From assembly GCA_011319805.1 (NCBI GenBank), contig SJRY01000126.1:1-33843 (forward strand): a stretch of DNA of 33,843 bases. Reading direction: 5' to 3'. Under the pieces are notes generated by a model. The model saw only the letters and a list, made by a program, of their open reading frames with translations, was not told the origin of the DNA and did no database searches. This document shows positions 1-11,648 of this stretch, piece by piece (position 1 is the stretch's first letter; every line of letters begins with the position of its first letter). The stretch comes from Macrocybe gigantea. Taxonomy: Eukaryota; Basidiomycota; Agaricomycetes; Agaricales; Callistosporiaceae. A program made the position numbers and the translations under genes.

Positions 1-1143
1 AGTCGACTTGATGTCAGGAAAGTACAGTGCTCTGCACATACAGTATAGGTTTGGACGAAGCGCCGGAGACTTCGAAGGGTAATCCTGCAAAGAGCGTTCG
101 AAACTAGAAGCGAAAGCTCTACCATTTACGTACATTTTTACAGTGGTAACTGAAGCAAATAATGTCTTAGTTCGACGACATCCACACAATCTAAACGTAC
201 CGCAAGCAAAACCTGCAGGATGGTAAATGAATAAAAGATTACGAGCTGCTCATGAAGCTGGCCTTACATAGACGTAAACAAGCAATTAGGCCCTATTATA
301 GACGTTCAGACAAGGCATCAAACGGTGCAAAGTACGAAATCATACCAATGGAACGGCTATATAGAGGTTCTGACGGCTAACTGTAGCACCTCAGATCTAA
401 GGTCAAGGCGTCAATGAAAGTGGATACGCACGTCTGTATATACGGTGAACAAGGAAACTGAAGAATTGGTGAGCGGAGAGGCAATCAATCTGATGAATGG
501 GAACCGAATCATTTTACCAGTGGACGAGAAATGTGAGGATGGCCTGCGATCCGGATTGTAACTAAGCAGCAGCAGTGACGTCAGTTAAGGATTTATTACC
601 GTGAGCGCGATTGTCATCTAGGAATGAAATTGGCCATCAGTAAATCGCATTGAATGGCTGGGAAGAGAACTCACAGCCATACTCCTAAGGAAGGAGTATC
701 AAGTCAGTGGGTGACAGTAGGACATCCCTGAAGGCCTACCAAGGCACGACATCGACTCTGCCATAATGACCGAAATGCGCGATGAGATGGTCCCATAGTG
801 ATAGACCGACGAAGATAGTGTGACAGGAGTCAAGTATGCTGCACGATGGCGTTACAAACTGCAGTTGGAAAGAAGATAGATGAAAAATCGTGCCTGACAG
901 CCAAGACCTGACTCAATCAGTTGGATTGAGGTGGACGAACATGGTGTAGCGACGTACCAAAACCTTGAGCGACGCGGGTCTGTAGAGTAGTACTTGAAAT
1001 AGGCGAAGGTTTGAACCGTTACGACGCCCGAAAAGCTATGCGGTTGAATGACGCGTTACGAAGTCTCAGGAATAGCGCGCGTACACAGCTGCTGCGAGAC
1101 CACCGATCAAAAGAGCACCCAAGGTTGTTGCTATGTTGACCAT
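1..1143 (-). CDS. DUF6534-family membrane protein, copy A (3' end beyond window)
   Basis: This is a fungal integral-membrane protein of the DUF6534 family; the function of the family is unknown and multi-pass topology is typical. The start at 1143 gives a typical N-terminus (MVNIATTLGALLIGG). Exons, reading leftward, are 1143-1085, 1035-958, 907-894, 838-740, 684-675, 617-600, 543-518, 457-432, 380-346, 292-268, 212-201, 149-134 and 84-42; the gene then leaves the window inside an intron. Family landmarks are VVTVQTFAYFKYY, LDSCHTIFVGLSLWDHLI, AILTFLVHC and FLVHRIY. Exon lengths match copies B and C, except that exon 2 is 78 nt instead of 79, so one base seems to be missing near 968 (expected ...DPRRLKVL). 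That is either a sequence error or a frameshift. The intron at 893-839 has a GC donor. A TATA-like box lies about 90 nt upstream of the ATG. Confidence 0.8.
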
Positions 1144-1834
1144 TACGCTGAAAATACTGGTAAAGACAGAAGAATAGGACGAAGAGAAAGAAGGGCGGGA
1201 AGCACTCATGAAATTTGGTTGCCGTATCTTTTATATGGCGTCGAATTACGTCCAGAGGGTTTGGTGAGGAATGCCCGCTTGAGGGAAAGCGCCGTTAGTT
1301 ATTCGGTTTGTTGATGGCATGCATTCTTGAAGTCAGGGCAGTCAATTCAATTTTTTCTCGACCAACGCCTACAAACCATTGGGCATAAGATCATAGGACC
1401 CCGCTAGAATTCTTGACAGAAGGCCAGGAACGAGGGCGAAAAAACCTTGCAACAAGATGACGCATGGACTTGCGACATATTTTAAATGCTGCATTGGATA
1501 ACGAGAGATGAGAGTGAATGTCGATCGTTCATGAAGCCGACTAGAAGCGCAAGAAGCACGGGTCGATGAGCGGAGATCCCTAATTCTGGGTCAGACCCGT
1601 AGTCGAAGTTATCGGACCGAATAAAATAAAAATTTCGATCGCCGTTCTAGCTAAAACTTGGAGTTTTTGGCTCATACAGAAAACATGTTTCAAAAGACGC
1701 GTCTTGACGACGCGAAGTAGACTGTCCAAGCAAGGATTGAAAAAAAAGCAAGTTGTCGTTACATAAGCATATTAGGCTTGTCTGTCACAGATGTCACATC
1801 ACATTCTTCTCCTCAGCTTTCGACGAACTCCACG
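1144..1834. promoter_or_regulatory. divergent intergenic region, DUF6534-A / ISWI
   Basis: This gene-free stretch of 691 bp lies between two genes pointing away from each other. On the minus strand a TATA-like ATATAAAA (1236-1229) sits 86-93 nt upstream of the copy A start codon. No clear TATA box was seen on the ISWI side. The ORF covering 1048-1314 on the plus strand is not credible: it is antisense to exon 1 of copy A and has no recognisable protein features. Confidence 0.5.
1229..1236 (-). promoter_or_regulatory. TATA-like box of DUF6534 copy A
   Basis: ATATAAAA on the minus strand, about 90 nt upstream of the ATG at 1143. Copy C has a comparable element (TATAAG) upstream of its own ATG. 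Assigned from motif and distance only. Confidence 0.35.
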
Positions 1835-4800
1835 ATGAGCGTATGTTCAGTACCGTCTCTGTCGTCGACGACAATGCTAATGCATGTTTCAGACCTTCAC
1901 CGTGAGCCAGCCTATGGATGAAGACATTTTGAGCGATGTCGTCCCGAGCAACATCGTCTCGCGCCAGGTATGTTGACTGCGAGAATATCGCGTCTACTGG
2001 GATTGATTTTTCGTCTCCCAAAGCCAAGCCAAGGAGCAGACGGCGAAAGCGAGTACGCAGACGATGCCATTGAAGAAGATGAGCTCGTGAGTGATGTGGA
2101 AGATTCCAAGGCAAGTTTCAACGCCTCCATTTCAATTGATCCGTGGCTTACCTCACCTAGGCTGTTGCACAGAAAGCGAAGAGTCATGCCACGGAGGAGA
2201 GGTTACAGAAGAGAGCAAATAGAAAGGCAGCCGAGAATCAGTTGCAGGTGAAACGCAAGGAGATGGATAAGGCCAAGGTACGGTTCAATGCCCTTCCTAA
2301 TGTATCCAACATATTAACGCGTCGCAGATCGCGGATGCTGTCAAGCGCTATTCCTACCTCCTGGGCCAAACGGAGCTTTTCAAACACTTCGTGGATATCA
2401 AGGTGCTTCCGAGTTCTTACGCAATTGCCGCACGTACTAACGTCCGTGAACTTAAGCGCGCTCGTGATCCTGAGTATGCCGCTTTGATGGATGCTCAGCC
2501 TAAACCAAAGGGACGTGGGCGGAAGAAGGCAATGTAGGCCAAACATGATACTCAAATACGCTCTGCTCTAACACCATCCTCCAGCGATACCAACGCGCGC
2601 CACCGCAAATCTGAGAAGGAGGAGGATGAAGAACTTCTCAAGGATGGGGAGATAGCCGCAGACGGCAATGATCAGCCTTATGTATTTGAGGAGTCACCCA
2701 GCTGTGAGTTCATCAGCCTTTCTGGTTTGCATCATCTGAATTGGGCTGCCTAGTCATACACGGTATGATGCGCGCCTACCAGTTGCAGGGGCTTAACTGG
2801 ATGGTCTCTCTCCACCATAACGGCCTCAATGGCATCCTGGCTGACGAGATGGTATGGAGCATAGTCGTTTCTATGTTCGTTACTTATCAAGCGCATCTCA
2901 GGGTCTCGGGAAAACACTTCAGACAATATCTTTCTTAGCCTATCTCAAGCATTACCGGGACATCGATGGCCCTCATCTAATCGTCGTTCCCAAGTCGACA
3001 CTGCAGAATTGGCGACGGGAGTTTGAGAAATGGACACCGGATATCAACGTCGTTGTCTTGACTGGAACGAAAGACGAGCGTGCCGAAATCATCGCGAACA
3101 GGCTCATACATCAACACTTTGAAGTCTGCGTTACTTCGTATGAAATATGCCTCATCGAAAAATCAGTGTTAAAGAAGTTCTCCTTTGAATATATCGTCAT
3201 CGACGAAGCACATCGTATCAAGAACGTCGACTCCATACTGTCCCAGATCGTCAGATCTTTCACTTCTCGCGGTCGCATGTTGATTACAGGCACGCCGTTG
3301 CAGAACAATCTAAAGGAACTGTTTGCGCTCCTCAATTTCATATGTCCGGAGATATTCTCCGACTACGAAGATCTTGATAGCTTCCTCCACAAAGGCGACG
3401 GCGGGGCGGTAGATGAGGAAGCAAAAAGCAAGATGGTCGTAGAAGCGCTTCACAAGATTCTCAGACCCTTCTTGCTTCGACGTGTCAAAGTCGACGTCGA
3501 AAAGAACCTCCTTCCCAGTACGTGAAACGTTCAGTTGATCCAATGCGACTCTTACTCAATTCCGACTGTAGAAAAGGAGATCAATATCTACGTCGGTCTG
3601 ACAGAGATGCAGCGAAAATGGTATCGGTCTGTGTTAGAAAAAGACATTGATGCTGTTAATGGTTTGACCGGAAAGAAGGAAGGAAAGACGCGTTTGATGA
3701 ACATGGTCATGCAGGTGAGCACCCTACCTCTCGCACACTTTCCATAATGTTAAGCGATGCGTAAAGCTTCGCAAAGTGACATGTCATCCTTACTTGTTCG
3801 ATGGGGCTGTAAGTTCGATTCGTACTGACGTCCAGCGTAACGAACTTAGCTTTGTCATCCTCCAGGAACCCGGCCCTCCCTACACCACCGACGAGCATCT
3901 CATTCAAAATTCCGGAAAAATGATCATCCTCGACAAGCTTCTTGCATCCATGAAAGCCAAGGGATCACGCGTTCTCATCTTCAGTCAGATGAGTCGTGTT
4001 CTCGATATCCTGGAGGATTACTGTCTCTTCCGCGGTTACAGTATGCACTTATGATTTATTCTCATAATGAGGATCCTCACAATTCTTCTGTGCAGAATAC
4101 TGCCGTATAGATGGAAGTACTGCCCATGATGACCGAATTATTGCCATCGACGAGTATAACAAGCCTGATAGTGACAAATTCATCTTCTTGCTGACGACAA
4201 GAGCCGGCGGTTTGGGTATTAACTTGACGACGGCGGACATCGTCGTGCTTTATGACAGCGACTGGTATGAAAAGGCGACACTTTTAGACCGCGTCATATT
4301 CACATCGTCGTTTAGGAATCCCCAGGCTGATCTTCAAGCTATGGACCGTGCGCATCGGATTGGTCAAACTAAACAAGTCTACGTGTTCCGTTTTATCACA
4401 GAGGGGAGCGTTGAAGAGCGGATGCTAGAACGGGCTGCTCAAAAGCTTCGTCTTGATCAGCTCGTTATCCAACAGGGTCGCACCCAGCAAGCAAAAAGTC
4501 AGACATCTGATATTCATCTAAGCGTTGTGGCTCATCCTTTGTGTCAGCCACGGCAAATAAGGAAGAACTACTGGAGATGATTACCCATGGCGCTGACAAA
4601 ATCATCAACTCGAATGATGAGTAGGTTCCCCCGTGCACGTTAATATTTGCCGGTGTTTATGTCTTTTATCCAGGCTCTCATCGACGATGACATCGAAGCC
4701 ATCATTCACCGAGGCGAAGAACGAACGAATGAACTGAACAAGAAATACGAAGGGCTTAACTTCGAAGATTTGAGCAATTTCAAATCGGAAGCCTCTGTCC

Positions 4801-6270
4801 AGCAATGGGATGGCGAAGACTTTAGACCAGGAGTACGATCATTATCGAGTCATTCACACCCTTGCTCATACTGTTGCGCTCATTTCCAGAAAAGGACGCT
4901 AAACTTCAATTACCTGTCCCTCTCCAAGCGCGAAAGAAAATCAAATTACTCCGTCGACAGCTACTTCAAGGATACTCTCCGTGCCGGACCCTCGAAGCAG
5001 GAGAAGGCGGTTAAAGTTCCACGAGCGCCGAAGCAGATAGCCATGTATGTCGCTCTTAGTCCACACACATACAGAAGTGCGATTCTAACACCTTCCACAG
5101 CCAAGATTTCCAGTTCTTTCCTGCAGGACTCGCTCAGCTTCAAGAAAGGGAACTTGCTGCCTTCAAGGTACTTTATCGACAAATTGTTGAATCTTAGACC
5201 TGCTGACCTGGTAATTTAGAGGCTCAATAATATTCCTGCGACGGCACGAGAGCCTCAGGGTCCAGAGGATACGCCTGAAAAGCTTGAGGCGGAACGGAAG
5301 GCCGCTCAGGAAATCATCGACAACGGTATGTTTGACCTTGCATAGGGCTCCAAATAATTGACCAACTGTATCCTATCCAGCTGAACCGCTTGATGAAGAC
5401 GAAATTGCGACCAAGGAAGCTTACATCGAGGAGGGGTTCCCGGACTGGAGTCGACGCGATTTCCAGCAGTTTATTCGAGCCCTGGAGACCTACGGATGGT
5501 TTGTGATATTTACATCCATCCTTACTTTTGCTTATCTCTTGCATTAGGGAAGAATCTTTTGACGTCTACGCCTCCGAGATCCAGGAGAAGACACCTGAGG
5601 ACGTCGAAAAGTATTACAAGACATTTGCCAAGAAATGGAAAACGCTGACTGGTATGACATATCACGCGATTCATTCATATTTTTATTCATGACATTCCTC
5701 CAGAGGCGCCCAGAATTGAGGCTCGAATTCAGGAGGGAGAGGCTAAGCGTAATAAACGTGACAACCTTGAATATCTCCTCGCCAAGAAGATCTCTTCCGT
5801 TCGCTACCCGATGCAAGAGCTTGAACTCAACTATCCGACCACGAAGGGTAAAGTCTATTCAGAGGAAGAGGACAGGTATCTCCTTTGCCGATTGTTCCAC
5901 TACGGAATGCAAACGGAGGACGTATACGAGAAAATCAAGAAGGACATAACGGAATTCCCAGTCTTCAGATTTGACTGGTTCTTCAAAAGCCGGAGCCCAC
6001 AGGAGCTACAAAGGCGATGCAATACATTACTTGGGATGATTGAGAAGGAAGCAGAGCAAAGGACGCAAGAGGAAATGAGGGCGAAAGGACCATCAAAGGG
6101 CAAGGTTTGTAAGAATCATTTCCACATACGAAGTGTCGCTGATTGGCGTTGGCGGTCAGAAACGTGGAATCGATGATGTGCAAAAGGCTGATAAAGAATC
6201 CCGCACCTCTACCCCTGCGACGACGGCGTCGACCTCTGGGAAGAGGCAGACGAAGAAAAAGAAGACGTAA
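1835..6270 (+). CDS. ISWI: ISWI-type SNF2 chromatin-remodelling ATPase
   Basis: This is the catalytic subunit of an ISWI nucleosome-spacing complex, acting in the nucleus. It has 23 exons: a 6-nt first exon at 1835-1840 (ATG AGC), then 1893-1967, 2024-2110, 2161-2277 and so on to 6160-6270, giving about 1091 aa. Order of parts: acidic N-terminus; helicase motif I ADEMGLGKT near residues 215-223; DEAH near 319-322; [10 protein letters not shown]; helicase C with [22 protein letters not shown] and [19 protein letters not shown] (RPG...[13 protein letters not shown]); SANT ([19 protein letters not shown]); SLIDE ([19 protein letters not shown]...[13 protein letters not shown]); and a basic tail. 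Two oddities. Intron 2111-2160 has a GC donor. The join of exon 4548-4620 to exon 4674-4832 is off by one base, so the chain is in frame only if one base is added at about 4620; as written, translation would stop soon after. The usual KCCNHPY motif reads KVTCHPY here. Confidence 0.93.
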
Positions 6271-6802
6271 TTGGACGAAACGATTTTATTTATTCTTTCT
6301 GTTACAGTAGCTATTGTGTAATGTTCATGACGTTGTACTCAACTTGTAGAATAGACATTGGATTAAGGCCTTGGTAGCACTGGATTTTATTCCCTCCAGA
6401 TGTTTGGCATTGAGTGATAAGACACTACAGACTTTGAGACCAAACTTGCGCATGAGGTGGTGACTGTCTTCTCGGTTTTGCATTTGAGATCACGATATCG
6501 TACTGGACCGACAAGTGGAGAAGACCCAGCAATTCGTGGTATGTACTTAACTGCATCTTAACTCACTGGAACGATTGACAGACTACAAGTGCAGCGGATA
6601 ATATATTACAACATTTTGAATGGTCTGGATAAATATCGGCCATGACACAAAGAGAGTGTTGTTCAGGTCAAAGGAATGTCTGTCGAGGCGTCAGATAATG
6701 GTGGAATAGATCATTCATATGCCACATTGCGGAAGGAGGGCGGCACGTCTGCGGGAACGTGCTCAATGCTTTTGACGACGCTGATTTCCATCTGTACACG
6801 CG
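6271..6802. other. convergent intergenic region
   Basis: About 530 bp between the ISWI stop codon and the uncertain 3' end of DUF6534 copy B. It should hold both 3' UTRs and polyadenylation sites. No coding signal or repeat was recognised. The ORF at 6676-6867 has no protein features. Confidence 0.5.
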
Positions 6803-8867
6803 TCAGTTGGCCAACTCACGGCAATGGACGAAACTTGGCACCTTCTGGCCCCTGTAACCTTCGGTGAGAGAGCCAAATTCGTACCGCGAAGGCTACGTGT
6901 ATGCACAGTTGGCATTCCTCGATCAAGTGCCAAGGTTGAAGACTCACAAGGTTATTGTCGTGATGGCGATGGTAACCTCGACCACCAGAGGGAAATGAAT
7001 GGGCACGGCGTATTGCTTCGCGCGTGTTCAGCCTTGATAGGGGTTAGGAATTTGTTTGATCGTGATCGCAGTTAGCGATGGAATTACTCACGTTACAAGA
7101 AGAGAGTTGGCATATACTATCAAGGGGCGTTTTCAGAGGATGGGTTTGTGATGATGAGGGGAAGGTACCATCATACATTTTGAGATCACGAAGTGAAGAC
7201 CCATGAAGATGAGATTTTTGTTCATGCTCACCCACTGAGCGCAATGTCAATATATTATGCTGGGGCGGGGTATATAATGCGGGGTTCCGTTACTCACACA
7301 AACCATAGAAACCACAGTCCCGGCGCTGCAAAAGTATTTGTCAGCAACACGCCATCTCTGAAGGAGTTGATCCTTGCCATGTCAGGGAGCCAGTTTCAAA
7401 GGCATAGCGAATAAGAGAGTCAATCACCACGTTGAGGCTGATACTGGTCATCAGGTGCCCGGACAGCGAAGCTAGAGGGACAGCGCGGATGCTTACCTTG
7501 GGGCTCCAGTGCGACTCGTTTGCAACAGGAAAAAGAGCGAAGCAGTTATTAATATATCCGCGCACGTCGACAAGGCGAGACCAAGGGTAAATAACCACTA
7601 AAGAAGAAAAGTCAGGAAGATCGGCAACATCAAAACGATCAAACTCAAACTCGGCCTGGCGGCCAGAACTCGAAGAAGCCGGTCACGTACACGAAAGTGG
7701 AGTTTGAACGTAGAAAAACTGTGCAAACGGAACCTGATGTCCCTGTTTATTAAAAGGGTCCTGAAATGGCGTTTCATAGACCTACATTTCGCCCGTGGTG
7801 GCTTGTTACGGAAATTTCAATTAGCGATGGTATTCCGCCATGGGACGCCTGAGTCGGGACCGAAGACTTACCACTGGCTGAGACTGCCGGGAGAAGAAAG
7901 CAGATCGTTTCAACACAGAAGCCCAGATGATACATCCTAGTAAGGCGTAGTATGCTTACCAAGACGAAGAACGGCAAGTAAAACCTACATCGAGTGATAA
8001 ACCTGTGCAAAAGCTCGAAGGGGATTGGTAGAGTAACATGCTTACGATGGGGACGGTAAGGGACCAGTTCCGTTTACTCACTAGTCACAAGAGTGAGTTT
8101 GTCTGATTGGTTCAACGATTCATTCGCACGCACGCATGAAAATTCTGTGGGCGAAGAAGCTACGAGTCCAAAAACAATTAACGCTAACCTGGGAAATCGT
8201 GCGTTTGGGAAAAAAGAATGCACTGACCAATGGACTAAGAAGGTCAACACAGCCTAGCATAATTGAATTTCGGCTCAGCGTCCACTATCTCAAAGCGCGG
8301 CGCATACCGTCAGAGCGATCGTGAGCTAGAACGATTATAAGTATCTGAGTGGGAGGAATTCTTCGGAGGCCTACCGCAATGTTCCTGTTCATACGTTCAT
8401 GAGAAGGTGAACTGCGTGGAGAGATGTAGAGAGCTCACCAAGGGATGAAATCTATTATTTCCTCTCTGCCATAGTTTCCTATGAGATAGTCCCATAGAGA
8501 AGACCAAGTAAAAGCCGTATGCAGTATATCTAGAAGCCTGGCCTTCATCCTTAAGAACGCGACCTCGGTTCGACAACACCATGTTCACTCGCCAGATAAA
8601 CAAAACCTAGTGTTCATGTTGTTAGAGATGCAAAGGTGCAGGAGTTCTGGTTGTAAATTACCAAAAATTTAAGCAACCTCCGATCCTTGGGATACATTTT
8701 GAAGTATAATACCACTTGGACGGTAACGACGCCTGATAGACTACATGGGATCAGTCAGACACGAGTGGCGGTCGCGTGGAAGGGGGGAACGCGACTTACA
8801 TGGCAGCAAATAAGCCGCCAATAAGCAGCGCGCCGAATGTTCTTGAGACGTCTACCGTTGCGGCCAT
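6803..8867 (-). CDS. DUF6534-family membrane protein, copy B
   Basis: Multi-pass membrane protein of a fungus-specific family of unknown function. No ORF here is long, but splicing restores a complete chain. The start at 8867 reads MAATVDVSRTFGALLIGG. Exons are 8867-8800, 8740-8662, 8606-8593, 8537-8439, 8384-8375, 8325-8308, 8253-8228, 8159-8134, 8080-8046, 7984-7960, 7883-7872, 7801-7786, 7733-7691, 7597-7497, 7437-7378, 7325-7298, 7234-7177, 7116-7092 and 7032 onward. Landmarks are LDILHTAFTWSSLWDYLIG, AVLTFLVHCFFAHRIFMLS, WLFTLGLALSTCADILITA, VVIDSLIRYAFETGSLTC, NLIFMGLHFVISKLYANSL and LNTR. The C-terminal tail is uncertain: an intron starting at the GTGAGT near 6948 would end the gene at 6803, and without it the stop is at 6816. 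The introns after 8593 and after 7378 have GC donors. All internal joins keep phase, so the gene looks functional. The KDZ element sits about 320 bp upstream. Confidence 0.85.
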
Positions 8868-9178
8868 TGTGGAGGGGAGCAGAAGGAAGGAACCTCGGCC
8901 ACCATCTTTTTGAACCTGAGGCGTAAATAAAAGGACCTCCAACAAGGCGCTCAGGCAAGCACATGCCGGTTTGGCCGGGAGTATTAGAAAAAAAGAAGGG
9001 CCAGTCTATTTCCCGACATGGATGAATCTGACACTCCCTTACAGCATTCCCCATGTGGTTGCCTGAAGGTTAATAAAAGAGGAACCGAATCTGTCACGTC
9101 TGGGGCCAGAGTGTTAAATTTTCTACCGCTTACCGATCGGTGATTTGGCGCTTTATGGCAAGTTACGACCACGGCTCT
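8868..9178. promoter_or_regulatory. promoter side of DUF6534-B, cut by the transposon
   Basis: About 310 bp between the ATG of copy B and the transposon target site. Joined to 17366-17713 it would form a divergent promoter of about 670 bp shared with CCT3. No TATA box was recognised. The ORF at 8755-9054 on the minus strand overlaps exon 1 of copy B in the wrong frame. Confidence 0.5.
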
Positions 9179-9186
9179 CCACCAAG
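9179..9186. repeat. 8-bp target-site duplication, left copy
   Basis: CCACCAAG immediately outside the left terminal inverted repeat. The same 8 bp occur in the same orientation immediately outside the right repeat at 17358-17365. An 8-bp duplication is the size described for KDZ/Zisupton elements. An identical pair indicates a fairly recent insertion. Confidence 0.92.
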
Positions 9187-9495
9187 CACCTGCCTGACAT
9201 CAACAGCGTGCCTTATTAGGCTGGATCACCTCGTTGCTTTGCCGAGCCTCCTTAGGCTCAGTTGCCTTGTAGCCGGGCACCACGGAAAGCACCACGGATA
9301 CCGCAGGACTTCATCACAGTAAACGTTCCCTTCCCTTCCCTCGTTCCCTAGGCTCTCTATTTGATAAGCTATTACAGATAAATATAGATATGTTTCCCGA
9401 GTGTTTCCCGCCATCATCGCCATCTGGCGGGAGGCGGCGCAGCTGACAAATACATTGCTTCCCGTGACTGCATCGAGCACGTGAATGCGACGCGC
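9187..9495 (+). repeat. left terminal inverted repeat
   Basis: The 309 bp match the reverse complement of 17049-17357, with one difference noticed (A in ctgcAtcgag against G on the right). Weaker similarity continues to about 9541 after an indel. Within it are a perfect 6-bp-stem hairpin with a 4-nt loop (GAGCCTCCTTAGGCTC, 9244-9259), a direct repeat GCACCACGGA at 9277-9286 and 9289-9298, and a direct repeat TGTTTCCCG at 9391-9399 and 9402-9410. These may be transposase-binding sites (inference). Confidence 0.93.
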
Positions 9496-9605
9496 GTCGT
9501 GCGCGTCATTTCCATGTATCTTGTTTCGCATTTTGTTTATCAAACAGCTGCAAAGGATAATGCAGGCTTATATAAAGGAAAATGACATATAGACGTGCAA
9601 ATTCT

Positions 9606-11431
9606 CTACATGTACTCCAAAAAATCCTCAGCATTAAGCCACCCTGGAGGAACTGAATTGAGCTGCTGGACAACCTCAGGATCAAGTTCTGGCTCGACGA
9701 TACCATCCGACTCCCATGATTCACTCATGTTCAAGCCAGGAAAAATTGTGTTGATAGGTGGATATTCCGAGGAGGAGATGCATGGTGCTGGAGGAGACAT
9801 GGCAGGTGGGCGAATAAACAATGGCCGAGGAGTCGAGGTCTGAGATGCACCACCTAGGTCTACTGGCAGGCTTTGAGGATTGACAGGTGTCATAAGAGTC
9901 CCGGATAGCGGCAATGTTGAGGTTGGGGTATTCAAAATAGCAGAGAGCGAGCTGAGGGGTGGGCGGCAGCTGTTCAAACCATCACACTCGGTATCTGTCA
10001 TGCTTGCTGTCAGTAAAGCATATCATCTAGGCTAACGGCTCACCATGCCCAGAGCCTCTAGATTCATTGTCTTCAGGCCCTACATCCTCATTAGTCTCCG
10101 TCGTATGGCCACCTTCCTCATCGTCTGGCTCATCATGATTAAGTGTATCATTTTCAACAAAATTTGGCAAACCCAGTCTTGTATGTTGGGCTTTTGACCT
10201 GCGGGAAATTCCTTTATCACACCGCTCCATGCGTCGCTTGATTCTGCCTGAGGAGAGGAGCTTATTATAAGCCTCGCGACGGGTTTTGAGTTCCTTTTTT
10301 GAAAGGATGCGCCAATGGCAACTGCCGTTTGCAAGTGCGGCATGAAGACGTTTGAGAGCCGGAATTGTCTTGATATCACCAGGATTGACAATCTTGGGTT
10401 CCGTAAAGCCGACAAGCTCTACCCCATGATCAGTAATAAATTTTTCATAATGTGCGTACGAGATCTGGGGCAACGCATTGTTTCTGTAGCCTTTCTCCAG
10501 GAGAATGGTTTCTAGTGGATTTGTTAATTGAATCAGCAAGGCATCCGTTAAGAAAAACTCGCCAAGGCCCTTTCGCAACATTTCACGGGTCTGCTTCTTA
10601 AGATATGTGCCTTGTTTCATGCCCATCTCATGCAATAGGCCTGTTATGCCTGCAGCACAGAAGGCATCCATACGAATAGCGATGTCTTCTGGCGTCGCCT
10701 GAAAGATGTTGAGACATGCCTCATATACGCCAGGGGATGTACACAATCGTGGAAGGAAGTTATCTTTCGCATCACTGCGGAAGATCCCTATCATGAACTC
10801 GCAACGAGTTCGCATAGAAAGACCTGAAAGCTATAGAAAAATGAGTTTGTCATCAAATGCATATGCTACTCTACATACCTCTGGTTCAATTCGGCTCATT
10901 GTTCCTTCGATATCTTGTGCAGCATGCTTTGGCCGAACAGTTAGGTGCTTGTTCTCTTTCTCTTCATGCAGCGTTGCTAGTAATTCCTCAGCCGCATCTG
11001 GTGTGAGCGTCTTCCATTCCTCCAATCGTGCGACTTCGTGGGCAAAGTGAGGGAGGGTATCACGGCCTATGATATGTCCTGCATTACAATAATAAGATAT
11101 CTGTCCATCCGACAATCACAGTCTTACCTTCTTCACGTGCTTCATCAATCTTCTGCCGCAAAAACGCATTGAAGAGGTTTGGCTTGCGTTGTTGATTGAG
11201 AAGCTGGCCACCAAGATATAGCTGGCGGCTCATGTAGTCTTCGGATCTGTAGAGGTAAATTGGTTATGCCCGCTGCTTAGAGGCAATGAGCACTTACGTT
11301 CCATGTTTTTCAGCAAGCTCTTTTATTCGGTCTAGAATACGGGCGCGCTCATTGTCGATGTCTTGATTCATAGCCTCACGATGTTCTCGAGCACGAGCCT
11401 TCTGTTCTGCCGTTGGAATGGCACGCGACAT
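9606..11431 (-). CDS. KDZ-element accessory ORF3, unknown function
   Basis: A 542-aa protein in five exons (11431-11298, 11246-11128, 11078-10879, 10830-10044, 9994-9606), all joined in phase with GT-AG introns. The start MSRAIPTAEQKARAR opens a charged, probably coiled helix. Then comes a segment with aromatic and Pro spacing reminiscent of HMG-box-like domains (RKPNLFNAFL..., LPHFAHEVARLEEW), a helical core, and the segment ISYAHYEKFITDHGVELVGF. The C-terminal part is an acidic, Ser/Pro-rich tail ending AEDFLEYM. From memory it resembles a widespread family of uncharacterised Agaricomycete proteins with a conserved 'Y..YE..I...GV.L.G' core; I cannot name a domain. It could bind DNA and help the transposase or regulate it, but this is inference. 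It ends about 110 bp inside the left repeat. Confidence 0.82.
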
Positions 11432-11648
11432 ACTCTGACTCGTAAGTAGTATCTTTGAACTATAGAAAAGAATAGGAGTTAGTCTAAGGGAAAAAAAATA
11501 ATGGAAAAAAAACGCACACATCCTTGTTGAATTCACCACTGCAACTCACGTGGTTGGCAATTTGAAATTCAAGGACAGTTGAATGCAGTCACAATGTTAG
11601 AAAAAATCAGAATTTATAGCTATATATCCAGTCATTCGAAGCTACGCT

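Noticed and set aside
8300..8440. Apparent frameshift in DUF6534 copy B between exons 8537-8439 and 8325-8308
   Set aside because: A 10-nt micro-exon at 8384-8375 (GAACATTGCG) restores the phase; copies A and C have the same 10-nt exon.
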